This document shows positions 25,939 through 34,469 of a stretch of 64,000 nucleotides of DNA, in pieces. Origin of the DNA: Oceanihabitans sp. IOP_32 (GTDB lineage Bacteria; Bacteroidota; Bacteroidia; Flavobacteriales; Flavobacteriaceae); assembly GCF_009498295.1 (NCBI RefSeq), contig NZ_CP040813.1:1371001-1435000 (forward strand), given 5' to 3'. The translations under genes and the position numbers were made by a program. The notes below the pieces were generated by a model. That model was given only the letters and a program-made list of their open reading frames with translations. It was not told the DNA's origin and searched no databases. The number at the start of each line of letters is the position of its first letter. Position 1 is the stretch's first letter.

Positions 25939-26970
25939 ATGAAAGGAATACTATTAGTAAACTTAGGGTCTCCAGACAGTCCCGAACCTAAAGATGTTAA
26001 AAAATATCTAGGTGAATTTTTAATGGACGAGCGCGTTATCGATATTCCGTTACTTGCGAGAACTGCCTTAGTAAAAGGTATTATACTAAATACGCGCCCA
26101 AAACAATCGGCTGCAGCTTATAAAAAAATATGGTGGGACGAAGGTTCTCCCTTAATTGTATTGTCGGAAAGATTACAAAAGAAACTTCAAAAACAGGTAG
26201 ATGTACCTGTAGCTTTGGCTATGCGCTATGGCAGCATGACCATTAAAAAAGGCCTTCAAGAACTAGTAAACAAAGGCGTTAATGAGGTTTTATTGTTCCC
26301 TTTATACCCTCAATTTGCCATGGCCACTACAGAAACAATTACAGTACTCGCCGAATCGCTCCGCCAAGAACATTTTCCTGAAATTTCTATAGACTCTGTT
26401 CCGGCCTTTTACAATAAACCTGATTATATTGAAGTGCTTTCAAACTCTATTAAAAGGCATTTAGAAGGTAAAAAATATGAGCATTTATTGTTTTCTTACC
26501 ACGGTGTACCAGAGCGACACATTCGTAAAAGTGATATCACAAAATCTCATTGTAAAATAGATGGAAGCTGTTGTGCAACACCAAGTAAGGCGCACCAATA
26601 CTGTTACAGACACCAGTGTTTAGAAGTTACACGACTCGTTGGCGAAAAGCTAGGCCTTGAAGAGGGCACATATTCCACATCGTTTCAATCGCGTTTAGGT
26701 TTCGACCCATGGTTACAGCCTTATACCGATAGAACCATAGAACGTTTAGGAAAACAAGGCATTGAAAATATGGCCATTGTAACCCCTGCATTTGTGAGTG
26801 ATTGTCTTGAAACATTAGAGGAAATTGCCATGGAAGGTGAAGAAATATTTCACGAAGTTGGCGGGAAGGATTTTACGACGATCCCGTGCTTAAATGATGA
26901 TGATGAATGGGTTGCCTTACTCGCCAAATGGGTAAACACATGGGTAAGCGCAAAAGTGGAAACAGTATAA
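25939..26970 (+). CDS. hemH: Ferrochelatase
   Basis: Terminal haem enzyme of 343 aa that inserts Fe2+ into the porphyrin ring. Conserved pieces are GILLVNLGSPDSPEPKDVKK, the active-site histidine in LLFSYHGVPERHIRKSD near 190, FQSRLGFDPWLQPYTD near 250, and the C-terminal VTPAFVSDCLETLEEIAMEG with the catalytic glutamate. Residues ~205-228 contain five cysteines (C-x5-C-C-x9-C-x4-C around KIDGSCCATPSKAHQYCYRH), an insertion that could bind a metal or an iron-sulfur cluster as in some other bacterial ferrochelatases. It forms a two-gene unit with hemJ (3-bp gap) downstream of the AraC gene. Confidence 0.96.
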   Translation: MKGILLVNLGSPDSPEPKDVKKYLGEFLMDERVIDIPLLARTALVKGIILNTRPKQSAAAYKKIWWDEGSPLIVLSERLQKKLQKQVDVPVALAMRYGSMTIKKGLQELVNKGVNEVLLFPLYPQFAMATTETITVLAESLRQEHFPEISIDSVPAFYNKPDYIEVLSNSIKRHLEGKKYEHLLFSYHGVPERHIRKSDITKSHCKIDGSCCATPSKAHQYCYRHQCLEVTRLVGEKLGLEEGTYSTSFQSRLGFDPWLQPYTDRTIERLGKQGIENMAIVTPAFVSDCLETLEEIAMEGEEIFHEVGGKDFTTIPCLNDDDEWVALLAKWVNTWVSAKVETV

Positions 26971-26973
26971 AAC

Positions 26974-27522
26974 ATGGAGCACTACTTTTATATAAAAGCG
27001 CTACATCTTATCTTTATAATAACGTGGTTTGCAGGTTTATTCTACATTCCACGTTTGTTTGTTTATCAAATAGAAGCTGCTGATAAACCTTCACCAGATA
27101 AGGAAATTCTGGGCAAACAATTAAAACTTATGGCCAAAAGATTGTGGCATATTATTACTTGGCCTTCGGCAATTTTAGCCACGCTTTTTGGCTTAGTTTT
27201 ATTTGTTATAAACCCTAGTTTACTGCAACAACCTTGGATGCATGTTAAACTCGTGTTTGTGGTACTGCTTTTTATTTACCATTTTAAAACGCATCAATAT
27301 TTTAAACAATTACAGAACGATGTAATTAAAAAATCATCGAGCTTTATGCGAATTTGGAATGAAGGCGCCACTTTTATCCTCTTTGCCGTTGTGTTTTTAG
27401 CCCTCTTAAAAAACGCTTTAAACTGGGTGTTTGGTGTGGTTGGCATTTTTGTTTTAGGAGTATTAATCATGCTCGGTTTTAAGTTATATAAGAACATAAG
27501 AAAAAAGAATCCCGAGGCTTAA
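26974..27522 (+). CDS. hemJ: HemJ-like protoporphyrinogen IX oxidase (CopD/UPF0093 family)
   Basis: Integral membrane protein of 182 aa with four to five helices. The N-terminal block HLIFIITWFAGLFYIPRLFVY (residues 11-31) carries the conserved histidine and Y-x-x-R-L-F-V-Y pattern of HemJ; the second block is RLWHIITWPSAILATLFGL near 66 and the third HVKLVFVVLLFIYHF near 91. HemJ oxidises protoporphyrinogen IX to protoporphyrin IX, the step just before ferrochelatase, and hemH lies 3 bp upstream. The last ~25 residues add another hydrophobic segment and a basic tail (KLYKNIRKKNPEA). No hemG or hemY competes in the window. Confidence 0.88.
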   Translation: MEHYFYIKALHLIFIITWFAGLFYIPRLFVYQIEAADKPSPDKEILGKQLKLMAKRLWHIITWPSAILATLFGLVLFVINPSLLQQPWMHVKLVFVVLLFIYHFKTHQYFKQLQNDVIKKSSSFMRIWNEGATFILFAVVFLALLKNALNWVFGVVGIFVLGVLIMLGFKLYKNIRKKNPEA

Positions 27523-27844
27523 ACCACGCCCAAAATAGCATTGATATGACAATTATTATTGGTCTTTTATCTTAAGACAAAAGCTTTACATAACCAGTGT
27601 TTAAAGATATTTTGATTACACTAAGGATTTAGTGTATCGCTATTTTAGTAAGGGACAATAAAAAAAACCCAAAGGTTGTGCTTTTGGGTTTTTTGATATG
27701 AAACGGGCTGGCCTTTATTATACTCGTTCTAACATAATAGATTCTTGGTGGAATGGTTTCTATAAAATTATGTATCTCAAGATTGTAAAACAGTCTTGTA
27801 AACAACGCTCTCTCTAAAAATCTAAAAACAAAAGGCCTCTTTCT
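27523..27844. other. Intergenic region after hemJ
   Basis: 322 bp between convergent genes. It holds a small perfect hairpin TACACTAA-GGAT-TTAGTGTA (27617-27636) and the terminator described at 27661. A 13-base string from the hairpin's right arm (AGTGTATCGCTAT) recurs at 8923-8935, which may be chance. No coding potential was recognised. Confidence 0.6.
27661..27694 (+). terminator. Intrinsic terminator between convergent hemJ and lipoprotein genes
   Basis: AAAAACCCAAA...TTTTGGGTTTTTT hairpin with a short loop (GGTTGTGC). A and T tracts flank both sides, so it can stop transcription from either direction. Confidence 0.8.
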
Positions 27845-28339
27845 TTACTGATGAAACGCTACATTATGCACTAATGTTTCCCCGCAGCTAGCACAAGGCT
27901 CAACTACACCAGATCCCCCAGCACAACCTTTACTACAAGTATAATGCCAAACGCCCGCACTATTTTGACCAGCTGGAGCAGTTGGGGCTGCAACAGGTGG
28001 ATTAGCAAAAGGCGCCGAAGACGCTGGAGCGCTATTCATGTTAGCACTTCCGTGATACGCTGGATTATGCGCTAAAAGACTTCCACAATTGTTACATTTA
28101 CCCGTGGTGCCAGCACCCCCTGGACAACCTTTTATACAGGTATAATGCCAAATACCTAAAGCATTTTGACCAGAATCTGCCGATATTGGTTGGGTTGTGG
28201 CCGACTTTGTAGGCGTTTTTACATCCAATGCTTGGGGTGATTTTGAAGCGCCTTGCTTTGGTGCTTCAGATGTGTCTTTACAGCTATTTAAAAAAACGGC
28301 TGAAACGAATACTAATACAATGATTTTAAAATATTTCAT
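27845..28339 (-). CDS. Lipoprotein with two cysteine-rich WHYTC repeats
   Basis: Exported lipoprotein of 164 aa: signal MKYFKIIVLVFVSAVFLNSC with Cys20 as lipidation site. After a Thr/Ser/Pro-rich linker come two copies of a ~37-residue module (near 62-98 and 127-163), each reading G-x-W-H-Y-T-C-x-K-G-C-x-G-G-x-G-x(5)-C-x-x-C-G-x-x-L-x-H-N-x-A-(Y/F)-H. The spacing Cx3C...CxxC plus conserved His looks like a zinc-ribbon-type metal site, unusual for a protein outside the cytoplasm. The linker between modules is Ala/Pro-rich (ASSAPFANPPVAAPTAP). Function unknown; metal binding or redox sensing at the cell surface is inference. Single gene. Confidence 0.85.
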   Translation of the reverse strand: MKYFKIIVLVFVSAVFLNSCKDTSEAPKQGASKSPQALDVKTPTKSATTQPISADSGQNALGIWHYTCIKGCPGGAGTTGKCNNCGSLLAHNPAYHGSANMNSAPASSAPFANPPVAAPTAPAGQNSAGVWHYTCSKGCAGGSGVVEPCASCGETLVHNVAFHQ

Positions 28340-28646
28340 ATGGGTAGGTTAATTCAAGTCATCTAGGCGACTTTTGTTAAAACAATAAATTATTAGCTTC
28401 AAATATAGTTAATTTCAACAAAACCGAGTTCGGGGTTTATTGTTTGGTTGGGTTGGTTCGATTTAAATAAGTCTGATGGCTTTTACTAATTTCGTAGGTT
28501 TCCCAAGGTGCATTCTTGTATGATGATTTAAATTGAATTAAACTTTAGTATAACACCTATTATACTCGGTAAGTTTTAAGTGAAAAACCGCTGTTTTCAA
28601 GCTAATCTTGTAACTATTTTGAAATTTCAACAAGCCTAACAAAACC
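28340..28646. other. Intergenic region, no feature recognised
   Basis: 307 bp between two minus-strand lipoprotein genes. It must contain the promoter of the WHYTC lipoprotein gene; beyond AT-rich sequence, no repeat, RNA or convincing hairpin was seen. Confidence 0.5.
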
Positions 28647-29747
28647 TCAATCAACCAATTGTCTACCTAACTCGGCTAAAAACGACAATCCAATAGTGTC
28701 GTACTCATAAATATTGTCGTTAAAGACCTGGTTTTTATTCACATGTATTGTTGCCGTCATAATAAATTCTTTTTTAGTTTTTTCGTTTATTATATATGCG
28801 CAATCTGTTAAAGTACCGTAAGCACTACCCACCTTATTGTATATTTTTATGTGTTTTGGAATGGCAGCTTTCGAGTCGCCAAACATTAAAAATTTGACAT
28901 AACTTTCATGGTATTCTTTAGATAGGTAACCTGCTTCATGTGGCAACATCCCCATCGCCTGTATTATAAAATTCCTATCGTTTTCAGTTAAATGAAACTG
29001 CGCTTTTTTAGGATATAGCTCCGGAAACATAATGCGTTTCATTATGCCATGCAAAGCTGTTAAGGGCAAATAATTTTTTAAAGCAAAGTCCATAGGCGCA
29101 TTTACCAAACTATCGCCAACCTTAAACCCTTTTCCTTTTTTAAGCTTTTTAAGTTTTAGAGGCTTAATAGGGTCGTTTATGTGCGAACTCGTTTTAAAAA
29201 CGACTTTATTATTGTTGTAAAATACAAGTGGTTTTGTTTTTAAATCGTCTGAATTTGTAACCGATAAACGATGAGAAACGCTCCCTTTTATGCCTTTTTC
29301 TTTAAGCTTTAGGTTGATATAGTCTTTTCCTAAGTATTCAAATAATTGATTAAAAGCCGTATTGTCGCTGACAGCAAAAATTCTTTCAATCGCTTTAGAG
29401 ACGGTCGTTTTTATACTATCGTTTTCTAAATTAAAAACGGTGTTTCTGTCTATTAGTTTGTTGGTATTTAATTTTTCTAAGGCCAGTATAGCAATGGGAA
29501 GCTTTACGGTACTTGCTGGATAAAAATAACAGCTGTCGTCTACCTGATAGACGTGATCTTCAAAATATACGGTATCATGTTGTCTTTTAATTTCGGTAAA
29601 TAGAATTTGAACTTCGTGGTCTTCTATAGCGTCGAACACCGCTTTAATTTGACTGTTTTGAGAAGTCATCACCCTTTCGATGGGATTTTTAATTTCGCTT
29701 TTACAGCTTATTAAGATAATAATCCCGACTAAAAAGAAAAAACGCAT
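28647..29747 (-). CDS. Lipoprotein serine hydrolase, class A beta-lactamase-like
   Basis: Exported lipoprotein of 366 aa (MRFFFLVGIIILISC, lipid on Cys15). The fold is of the beta-lactamase2 (class A-like) type: S79-T-V-K82 in YFYPASTVKLPIAIL, then S127-D-N129 in FAVSDNTAFNQ, the SDN loop of class A enzymes, and a region after NKVGSAYGTLTDCAYI with K-x-G (KVGSA) as the third motif. Relatives include true beta-lactamases and housekeeping peptidases; the sequence has extra segments (DPIKPLKLKKLKKGKGFKVG) that classical class A enzymes lack. Antibiotic hydrolysis therefore cannot be claimed. Monocistronic. Confidence 0.85.
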   Translation of the reverse strand: MRFFFLVGIIILISCKSEIKNPIERVMTSQNSQIKAVFDAIEDHEVQILFTEIKRQHDTVYFEDHVYQVDDSCYFYPASTVKLPIAILALEKLNTNKLIDRNTVFNLENDSIKTTVSKAIERIFAVSDNTAFNQLFEYLGKDYINLKLKEKGIKGSVSHRLSVTNSDDLKTKPLVFYNNNKVVFKTSSHINDPIKPLKLKKLKKGKGFKVGDSLVNAPMDFALKNYLPLTALHGIMKRIMFPELYPKKAQFHLTENDRNFIIQAMGMLPHEAGYLSKEYHESYVKFLMFGDSKAAIPKHIKIYNKVGSAYGTLTDCAYIINEKTKKEFIMTATIHVNKNQVFNDNIYEYDTIGLSFLAELGRQLVD

Positions 29748-29914
29748 GGCTGTAAAATTAGTTCCAATAAATATAGCATTTCTTTTCTAGATTTTAAAAA
29801 CTTGGTTCATTATTATAAGTATACCATGCTTAATAAACCCGTTTAAGAAACCTGAAGTAAAATAAATGGTATTTACTTCGTTTTTAATAATTCGTTTTGA
29901 AGACTCGTTAAATT

Positions 29915-30328
29915 TTATTTTAAATCGAATTCTTTTTTACAGTCTTCACATCTGTACTTGTGTTTGGCATGTAATGGCATGGTGCCAAAGAGACATCCGA
30001 GAATAAATGCGAAAAAAGATTTTACGTCTTTTATTGTTGAAAATAATTCGATTTTTTCACTTTTACACTGCGGACACTTAATGGTTTCACCCTCATCATC
30101 AAGAGAATATTTATTAATAGTATCTAAAATATATTGCGCTTTAAGGGCTTGTGTAGACAGTACTTTTAGTTTTACACCACCAATAGCATTACTCACCAAA
30201 GGGTCGGTGTCTATAGTAAGATTATCAGACAAAAACACCTGAATACCCTCGGCCTCTAATCTGCCTTTAATAATTTGTGCTTCAGCAGAATATTGAAATC
30301 TGGCTATCGTCTTAAAGGTATCGCCCAT
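29915..30328 (-). CDS. DUF2007 protein with C-terminal zinc ribbon
   Basis: Small cytoplasmic protein of 137 aa. Residues ~5-70 match DUF2007 (putative signal-transducing domain): FKTIARFQYSAEAQIIKGRL and EAEGIQVFLSDNL, then VKLKVLSTQALKAQYIL. A C-terminal zinc-ribbon follows with CPQC near 85 and CEDC near 130 (YRCEDCKKEF). Between them a hydrophobic stretch (FFAFILGCLFGTMPL) might be a membrane dip. DUF2007 resembles PII-like folds, but no ligand is known. The gene stands alone; a 43-bp MITE remnant lies just upstream. Confidence 0.8.
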   Translation of the reverse strand: MGDTFKTIARFQYSAEAQIIKGRLEAEGIQVFLSDNLTIDTDPLVSNAIGGVKLKVLSTQALKAQYILDTINKYSLDDEGETIKCPQCKSEKIELFSTIKDVKSFFAFILGCLFGTMPLHAKHKYRCEDCKKEFDLK

Positions 30329-30376
30329 TACTATATTGTTTGTTAAGATGCTAAATTTGTATTAAAGATAAGCCTA

Positions 30377-30419
30377 ATACCAACTTAAGCATACGACATT
30401 TCGAAATTAAATTGGTTTA
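30377..30419 (+). repeat. Minimal (43-bp) MITE-like copy F, diverged
   Basis: ATACCAACTTAAGCATACGA followed by CATTTCGAAATTAAATTGGT: the two ends of the ~264-bp element joined directly, with a few substitutions relative to copies at 34338 and 63826. Confidence 0.75.
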
Positions 30420-30525
30420 TTCCATCTGAGGTCGCTAAACAGCCTTGAATTTGTATCAATCTAACTTAATAATCACACGATTTTCAATGTTTAACTATCC
30501 TGTGTTATCCGACTATTTCAAAACT

Positions 30526-30559
30526 AAAAAGCCATCTTTAAAATAAAGATAGCTTTTTT
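30526..30559 (-). terminator. Intrinsic terminator of the PiT-PhoU gene
   Basis: AAAAAGCCATCTTTA...TAAAGATAGCTTTTT, a 14-bp stem with one bulge, ending in T on the minus strand about 45 bp after the transporter stop. Confidence 0.78.
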
Positions 30560-30605
30560 ACATAACTTTTTAAAAATTTGTGCGTTTATCTCATGTTGCA
30601 AACTT

Positions 30606-32939
30606 CTATTTTTTTTCAAATTTATTTAAGGTGTCCTTCTTTTCGTCTACAACATTTATAGTTGCAGGTTTAACATCGGCATCGTGCGCATTAAAGTACT
30701 CTTCCAGAAGATTCATAGTGGCAGTTAATAAATCTTTTGTTTCTAGTAACAAACTAAAATACAAGGTCGTATTTTTAGGACTGGACTCTTCTGTTCTGGT
30801 TCTAGAAACTTGTTTGTCAATTTTATCGGTTACTAAATCGAATACTTCTTTTTTACGATTAAGAATAGAGCCGATTTGTTCGAAAGAGTGCGAATCGAAA
30901 GCAGCCTTGGTTTCATTAAACAGAATTTCTAAGGCATTATCAATATCTTTTAATTCTTTAATCTGACTAAACTTTAGTTTCTTATGATTATTATTAATAT
31001 GCTTATGGCTTACTTTCGAGATATATTCCAACGATTGTGTCATATCTTGCAAATACCCAAGAATATTAATATAGAAGCTACTAGCGCGTAAACTTGTTTC
31101 GTCTAAGTTTTTAATAAAATAGAAGATACTATCTCTTAAATCATCAACCTCATCAGATAATTTATCAACCTGTTTTTTATTCTTTTTAAGCAATGCTAAA
31201 TCTTGTTTAGCTAACCCTTTTACAGCATTAGTATAAATTCTGTTCCCGCGTTTTACAACGTTCGCTATATTACCTGCACTTTCGTGAATAACCCCTTGCA
31301 CCGATTTACTCCCGGTTCTTTTTAGGCTGTCTTCAGCACTTACGGCTTTAGATTTTTTATTATGTGCGACACTACTTCTTATTAACAACACAATGGCAGC
31401 TAATAATAAAATAGGGAACATGACCTGTATATTCAAGTTTAACAAATAAGCCACAATAGCCGCTGCAGTAAAAGCACTTAACGCTGTGAAAAACCAGCCC
31501 CCAATAACATTTAAAACCCCAGCCACGCGATAAACGGCACTCTCTGCGCCCCAAGCGCGGTCGGCTAAAGAGGTTCCCATAGCCACCATAAACGTGACAT
31601 AAGTTGTAGATAGTGGCAACTTATAAGAGGTTGCAATAGAAATTAGCACCGCCGCAACCATTAAATTCACGGCTGCTCTTACCAAGTCGAAAGTAGGAAG
31701 ATCTTTAGCATCTTCTTTCGGGGTGTTAGCTTCGGGAATTTGAAATTGTTTCTCTATTTTATCTTGCCAAGAATTAGGCAGCATATAAGAGGACATTTGC
31801 GACATTAACATCGCTGTTCTCACAAATCCACGAGATAAAAAATTGGGCTGAAAACGTTCTTTTGTTTCACTTTGGCTCGCCAAGTCTAAAGAGGTCTTTA
31901 CCACATTCTTGGCCTTTGTAGAAAACCACAAGGTTAATACCATAACCATTCCAGCTCCAAATAACAGCCAGTTATTTGTTGGTACTTTTTGAGCCAAAGC
32001 ACCCATTGGAAAACTGTTAGCAGCCACACCAGAAGCCGCCCACTCGTTAAAAGCACTGTATGCCGCCATAGGCACACCAATAAAGTTTACCAAATCGTTA
32101 CCAGCAAAAGCTAGCGCCAAAGCAAAAGTACCGACTATAATAATAAGCTTATAAATATTTGCTTTTAAAAAAACTATGGTTGCATATGCTAGTAAAGACC
32201 AAATAACAGCACTTACTAAAACAATAAGAGTGACTTGCTCTTCTAAAAATACCTGCAAGTTACTACCTCCAAGAATATCGAGCGGCTCACTGGAGTAAGC
32301 CGTTCCTTTTAGTCCTTTTACAAAAATAAAGTAGGTTATAGCGGTTAAGGCTATACCTCCAAATAAAGCACCAACCCAAGATGGTTTTGTTTCAAAATTG
32401 TAGGACAGCAATAATCTTGAAACCCATTGAACTGCGGCACCAATGGAAAAAGCCACGAGGACCGAGAGCAGAATACCAAATATAATTTTAGAGGCCTCTG
32501 AGGTATTTATATAATTTACCACATCGGTAAAACTACCACCATCGGCTCCAATTTTTATTAAAGCCATGGCCACAGCAGCTCCCAATAACTCGAATACAAT
32601 AGAAACGGTAGTCGAGGTTGGCATACCCACCGAGTTGAAAAAATCTAGTAAAAGAATGTCTGTGATCATAACCGCCATGAAAATAATCATGATTTCACTA
32701 AACATAAATTCTCCGGGGTTAAAGATGCCTTTTCGCGCTACTTCCATCATCCCACTAGAGAAAACGGCTCCAATGGCCACACCAATACTGGCAACAATCA
32801 TAATCGTTTTAAAGGATATTGCTTTAGAGCCAATGGCAGAGTTTAAAAAGTTTACAGCATCATTACTAACACCAACAACCAAATCTGCAACAGCTAAAAA
32901 AGCTAAGGCAATTATCATGTATAAGTATATGTTTTCCAT
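30606..32939 (-). CDS. PiT family inorganic phosphate transporter fused to PhoU-like domain
   Basis: Membrane carrier of 777 aa. Residues ~1-530 are a PiT (PHO4-type) symporter: GVSNDAVNFLNSAIGSKAIS near 23 and FAGNDLVNFIGVPMAAYSAF near 278 are the two inverted PD001131-like signatures (G-x-N-D-x-V/A-N), with about 12 hydrophobic helices. Residues ~545-777 are a soluble, all-helical PhoU-like tail (LAKQDLALLKKNKKQVDKLS... and ISKVSHKHINNNHKKLKF...) with heptad-like spacing. The tail presumably monitors or limits phosphate entry. It sits 85 bp downstream of a phosphate-selective-type porin on the same strand, giving an outer plus inner membrane phosphate uptake pair. It has its own terminator. 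Confidence 0.92.
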   Translation of the reverse strand: MENIYLYMIIALAFLAVADLVVGVSNDAVNFLNSAIGSKAISFKTIMIVASIGVAIGAVFSSGMMEVARKGIFNPGEFMFSEIMIIFMAVMITDILLLDFFNSVGMPTSTTVSIVFELLGAAVAMALIKIGADGGSFTDVVNYINTSEASKIIFGILLSVLVAFSIGAAVQWVSRLLLSYNFETKPSWVGALFGGIALTAITYFIFVKGLKGTAYSSEPLDILGGSNLQVFLEEQVTLIVLVSAVIWSLLAYATIVFLKANIYKLIIIVGTFALALAFAGNDLVNFIGVPMAAYSAFNEWAASGVAANSFPMGALAQKVPTNNWLLFGAGMVMVLTLWFSTKAKNVVKTSLDLASQSETKERFQPNFLSRGFVRTAMLMSQMSSYMLPNSWQDKIEKQFQIPEANTPKEDAKDLPTFDLVRAAVNLMVAAVLISIATSYKLPLSTTYVTFMVAMGTSLADRAWGAESAVYRVAGVLNVIGGWFFTALSAFTAAAIVAYLLNLNIQVMFPILLLAAIVLLIRSSVAHNKKSKAVSAEDSLKRTGSKSVQGVIHESAGNIANVVKRGNRIYTNAVKGLAKQDLALLKKNKKQVDKLSDEVDDLRDSIFYFIKNLDETSLRASSFYINILGYLQDMTQSLEYISKVSHKHINNNHKKLKFSQIKELKDIDNALEILFNETKAAFDSHSFEQIGSILNRKKEVFDLVTDKIDKQVSRTRTEESSPKNTTLYFSLLLETKDLLTATMNLLEEYFNAHDADVKPATINVVDEKKDTLNKFEKK

Positions 32940-33024
32940 AATTTAGTTTAAATCTGTTTATGCTTAAAATCGCTCACAAATATCATGAGTCTTTACGTTT
33001 GTAATGTTATGTAATTGTTATATT

Positions 33025-34221
33025 TTAAAAATACACCTCAAATTGTAAGCGGCACATGAGTTGATTATTACCGTGGTGCACTTCTAAATGGCTTATATCG
33101 GTTTGTACTTTTAAATTGTGTCCAGCAATAAATTTTGAAACCCCTAATGTATATTGATTTTCGGTGTTTTTTCCAGTAATATTTTTATCTAAGGCTATCG
33201 TAGTGTACCGCCCTGAGATTTCCCAATTGTTTCTACACAACAAGCCCGATTGCACATTCAAGCCTTTACCTACCTGCACAGTATCTCCTGTTAAGGTACC
33301 ATCAGAATTTTTTGCAAGGGGATCTTTTGCCATTCTATCGGCATATTCTGCCATAAAAGAAAAGCCTTTATACTTAAACATGGCGTCTATAAAAAGCGTG
33401 TTTATGTGAGTTTCAAAAAAATGGGCGTCGTCATCAATAAACATATAGCTTCCTTGATTACTTCTGGTTTTTACGGCCTTGTTATTGTGGTCGTAACTCA
33501 CACCAAGTGCTAATTTAGGGCTTTGCTCTTTCTCTAAGTCGCCTCCTTTATAATTTCCGTTTTTCACAAAATTTCCGAAGGGTAATACTTCCAGACGACC
33601 GGTATATTGATGCCCCCCAAGATTTCCTGTGGTTATGTTCCTTCCCTCACCTTGAGCTATGGAAAAAGCTTTTCTAATCATAAATCTATCTGAAAGATTA
33701 AATTGATAGTGTAGCTGTAAACCCAAATCTCTATCAATAGTAAATTGACTATTTAATAGCGAACGCCCTACTTGTTGCAAATGAGCCGAAGAAATAAGCC
33801 TTTCCCTGTTACCTGGTAGCTTAGTTTGACCAAACCAAAGCTCGAATCCAGGTGCGAAATTCCATTTCATAACGGCATCTATAATATAACGCGGCGCATG
33901 ACTTGTAAAGGGTGAGGCTCCAGAAATATCTCGGTTAGATAGCCCTAGCTCTAATTTGTACCGCAGTTTAGGCGTTAAGGCGTAACCGTCAAATTTTAAA
34001 CGCGCACGTCGCACTAAAAAATTAGACTCGTTACTTGCGCCATCTTCCCAATTAGATAAAGCCTGAAACTGCATTCTTGCACCAATTTTCATGGTCCAAG
34101 TACTATCTTGCCCCACTAAATTAAACAAACCATTTCCAAATTTAGGAGCTGCAAGCTCTTGAGAATATGAGGTCGAAATGGCTAAAAAGCAGAGTGCTAA
34201 ACATGTAAATTTGATCTTCAT
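33025..34221 (-). CDS. Phosphate-selective porin O/P-like outer membrane protein
   Basis: Outer membrane beta-barrel of 398 aa with signal peptide (MKIKFTCLALCFLAISTSYS). Features of the OprO/OprP (Porin_O_P) family: MKIGARMQFQALSNWEDG, FLVRRARLKFDGYALTPKLR, YIIDAVMKWNFAPGFELWFG, GQTKLPGNRERLISS, FTIDRDLGLQLHY, and a C-terminal strand ending in aromatic residues (MCRLQFEVYF). It lies directly upstream of the PiT-PhoU gene, which supports phosphate as the solute. In Pseudomonas the family is induced by phosphate starvation; a Pho box could not be identified here by eye. Confidence 0.9.
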   Translation of the reverse strand: MKIKFTCLALCFLAISTSYSQELAAPKFGNGLFNLVGQDSTWTMKIGARMQFQALSNWEDGASNESNFLVRRARLKFDGYALTPKLRYKLELGLSNRDISGASPFTSHAPRYIIDAVMKWNFAPGFELWFGQTKLPGNRERLISSAHLQQVGRSLLNSQFTIDRDLGLQLHYQFNLSDRFMIRKAFSIAQGEGRNITTGNLGGHQYTGRLEVLPFGNFVKNGNYKGGDLEKEQSPKLALGVSYDHNNKAVKTRSNQGSYMFIDDDAHFFETHINTLFIDAMFKYKGFSFMAEYADRMAKDPLAKNSDGTLTGDTVQVGKGLNVQSGLLCRNNWEISGRYTTIALDKNITGKNTENQYTLGVSKFIAGHNLKVQTDISHLEVHHGNNQLMCRLQFEVYF

Positions 34222-34337
34222 AATAATACATCTGGTTAAAACAGTTGCAAATAACCAAAACCAATGTTAATTCAATGTTTCCAAATCATTAAGTAATAGA
34301 CTAAAATAGGGTGATTTAATCTGGGTGTTAACCTTTA

Positions 34338-34380
34338 ATACCAAATTAACAATACGATATTTCGAAATTAAATGGGTATA
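34338..34380 (+). repeat. Minimal (43-bp) MITE-like copy E
   Basis: ATACCAAATTAACAATACGA followed by TATTTCGAAATTAAATGGGT and ATA. It consists of the left ~10 bp of the element joined to its right ~33 bp at the CAAATTA direct repeat. Located in the 248-bp gap between the CHAT gene end and the porin promoter region. Confidence 0.8.
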
Positions 34381-34469
34381 AATGGTGTTACGACTAACAA
34401 AAAATACCTTAAATTATGAAGACACTAGCTACGACTTGAAATTATTAGAGAGAAATAGGGTTTAAATTT

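Noticed and set aside
28647-29747. Antibiotic-resistance beta-lactamase
   Set aside because: SxxK and SDN are present, but the overall sequence is of the housekeeping serine hydrolase type; activity cannot be inferred.
30580-30966. Plus-strand frame overlapping the PhoU-like tail of the PiT carrier
   Set aside because: Antisense shadow; Ser/Leu-rich composition is the complement of the helical tail.
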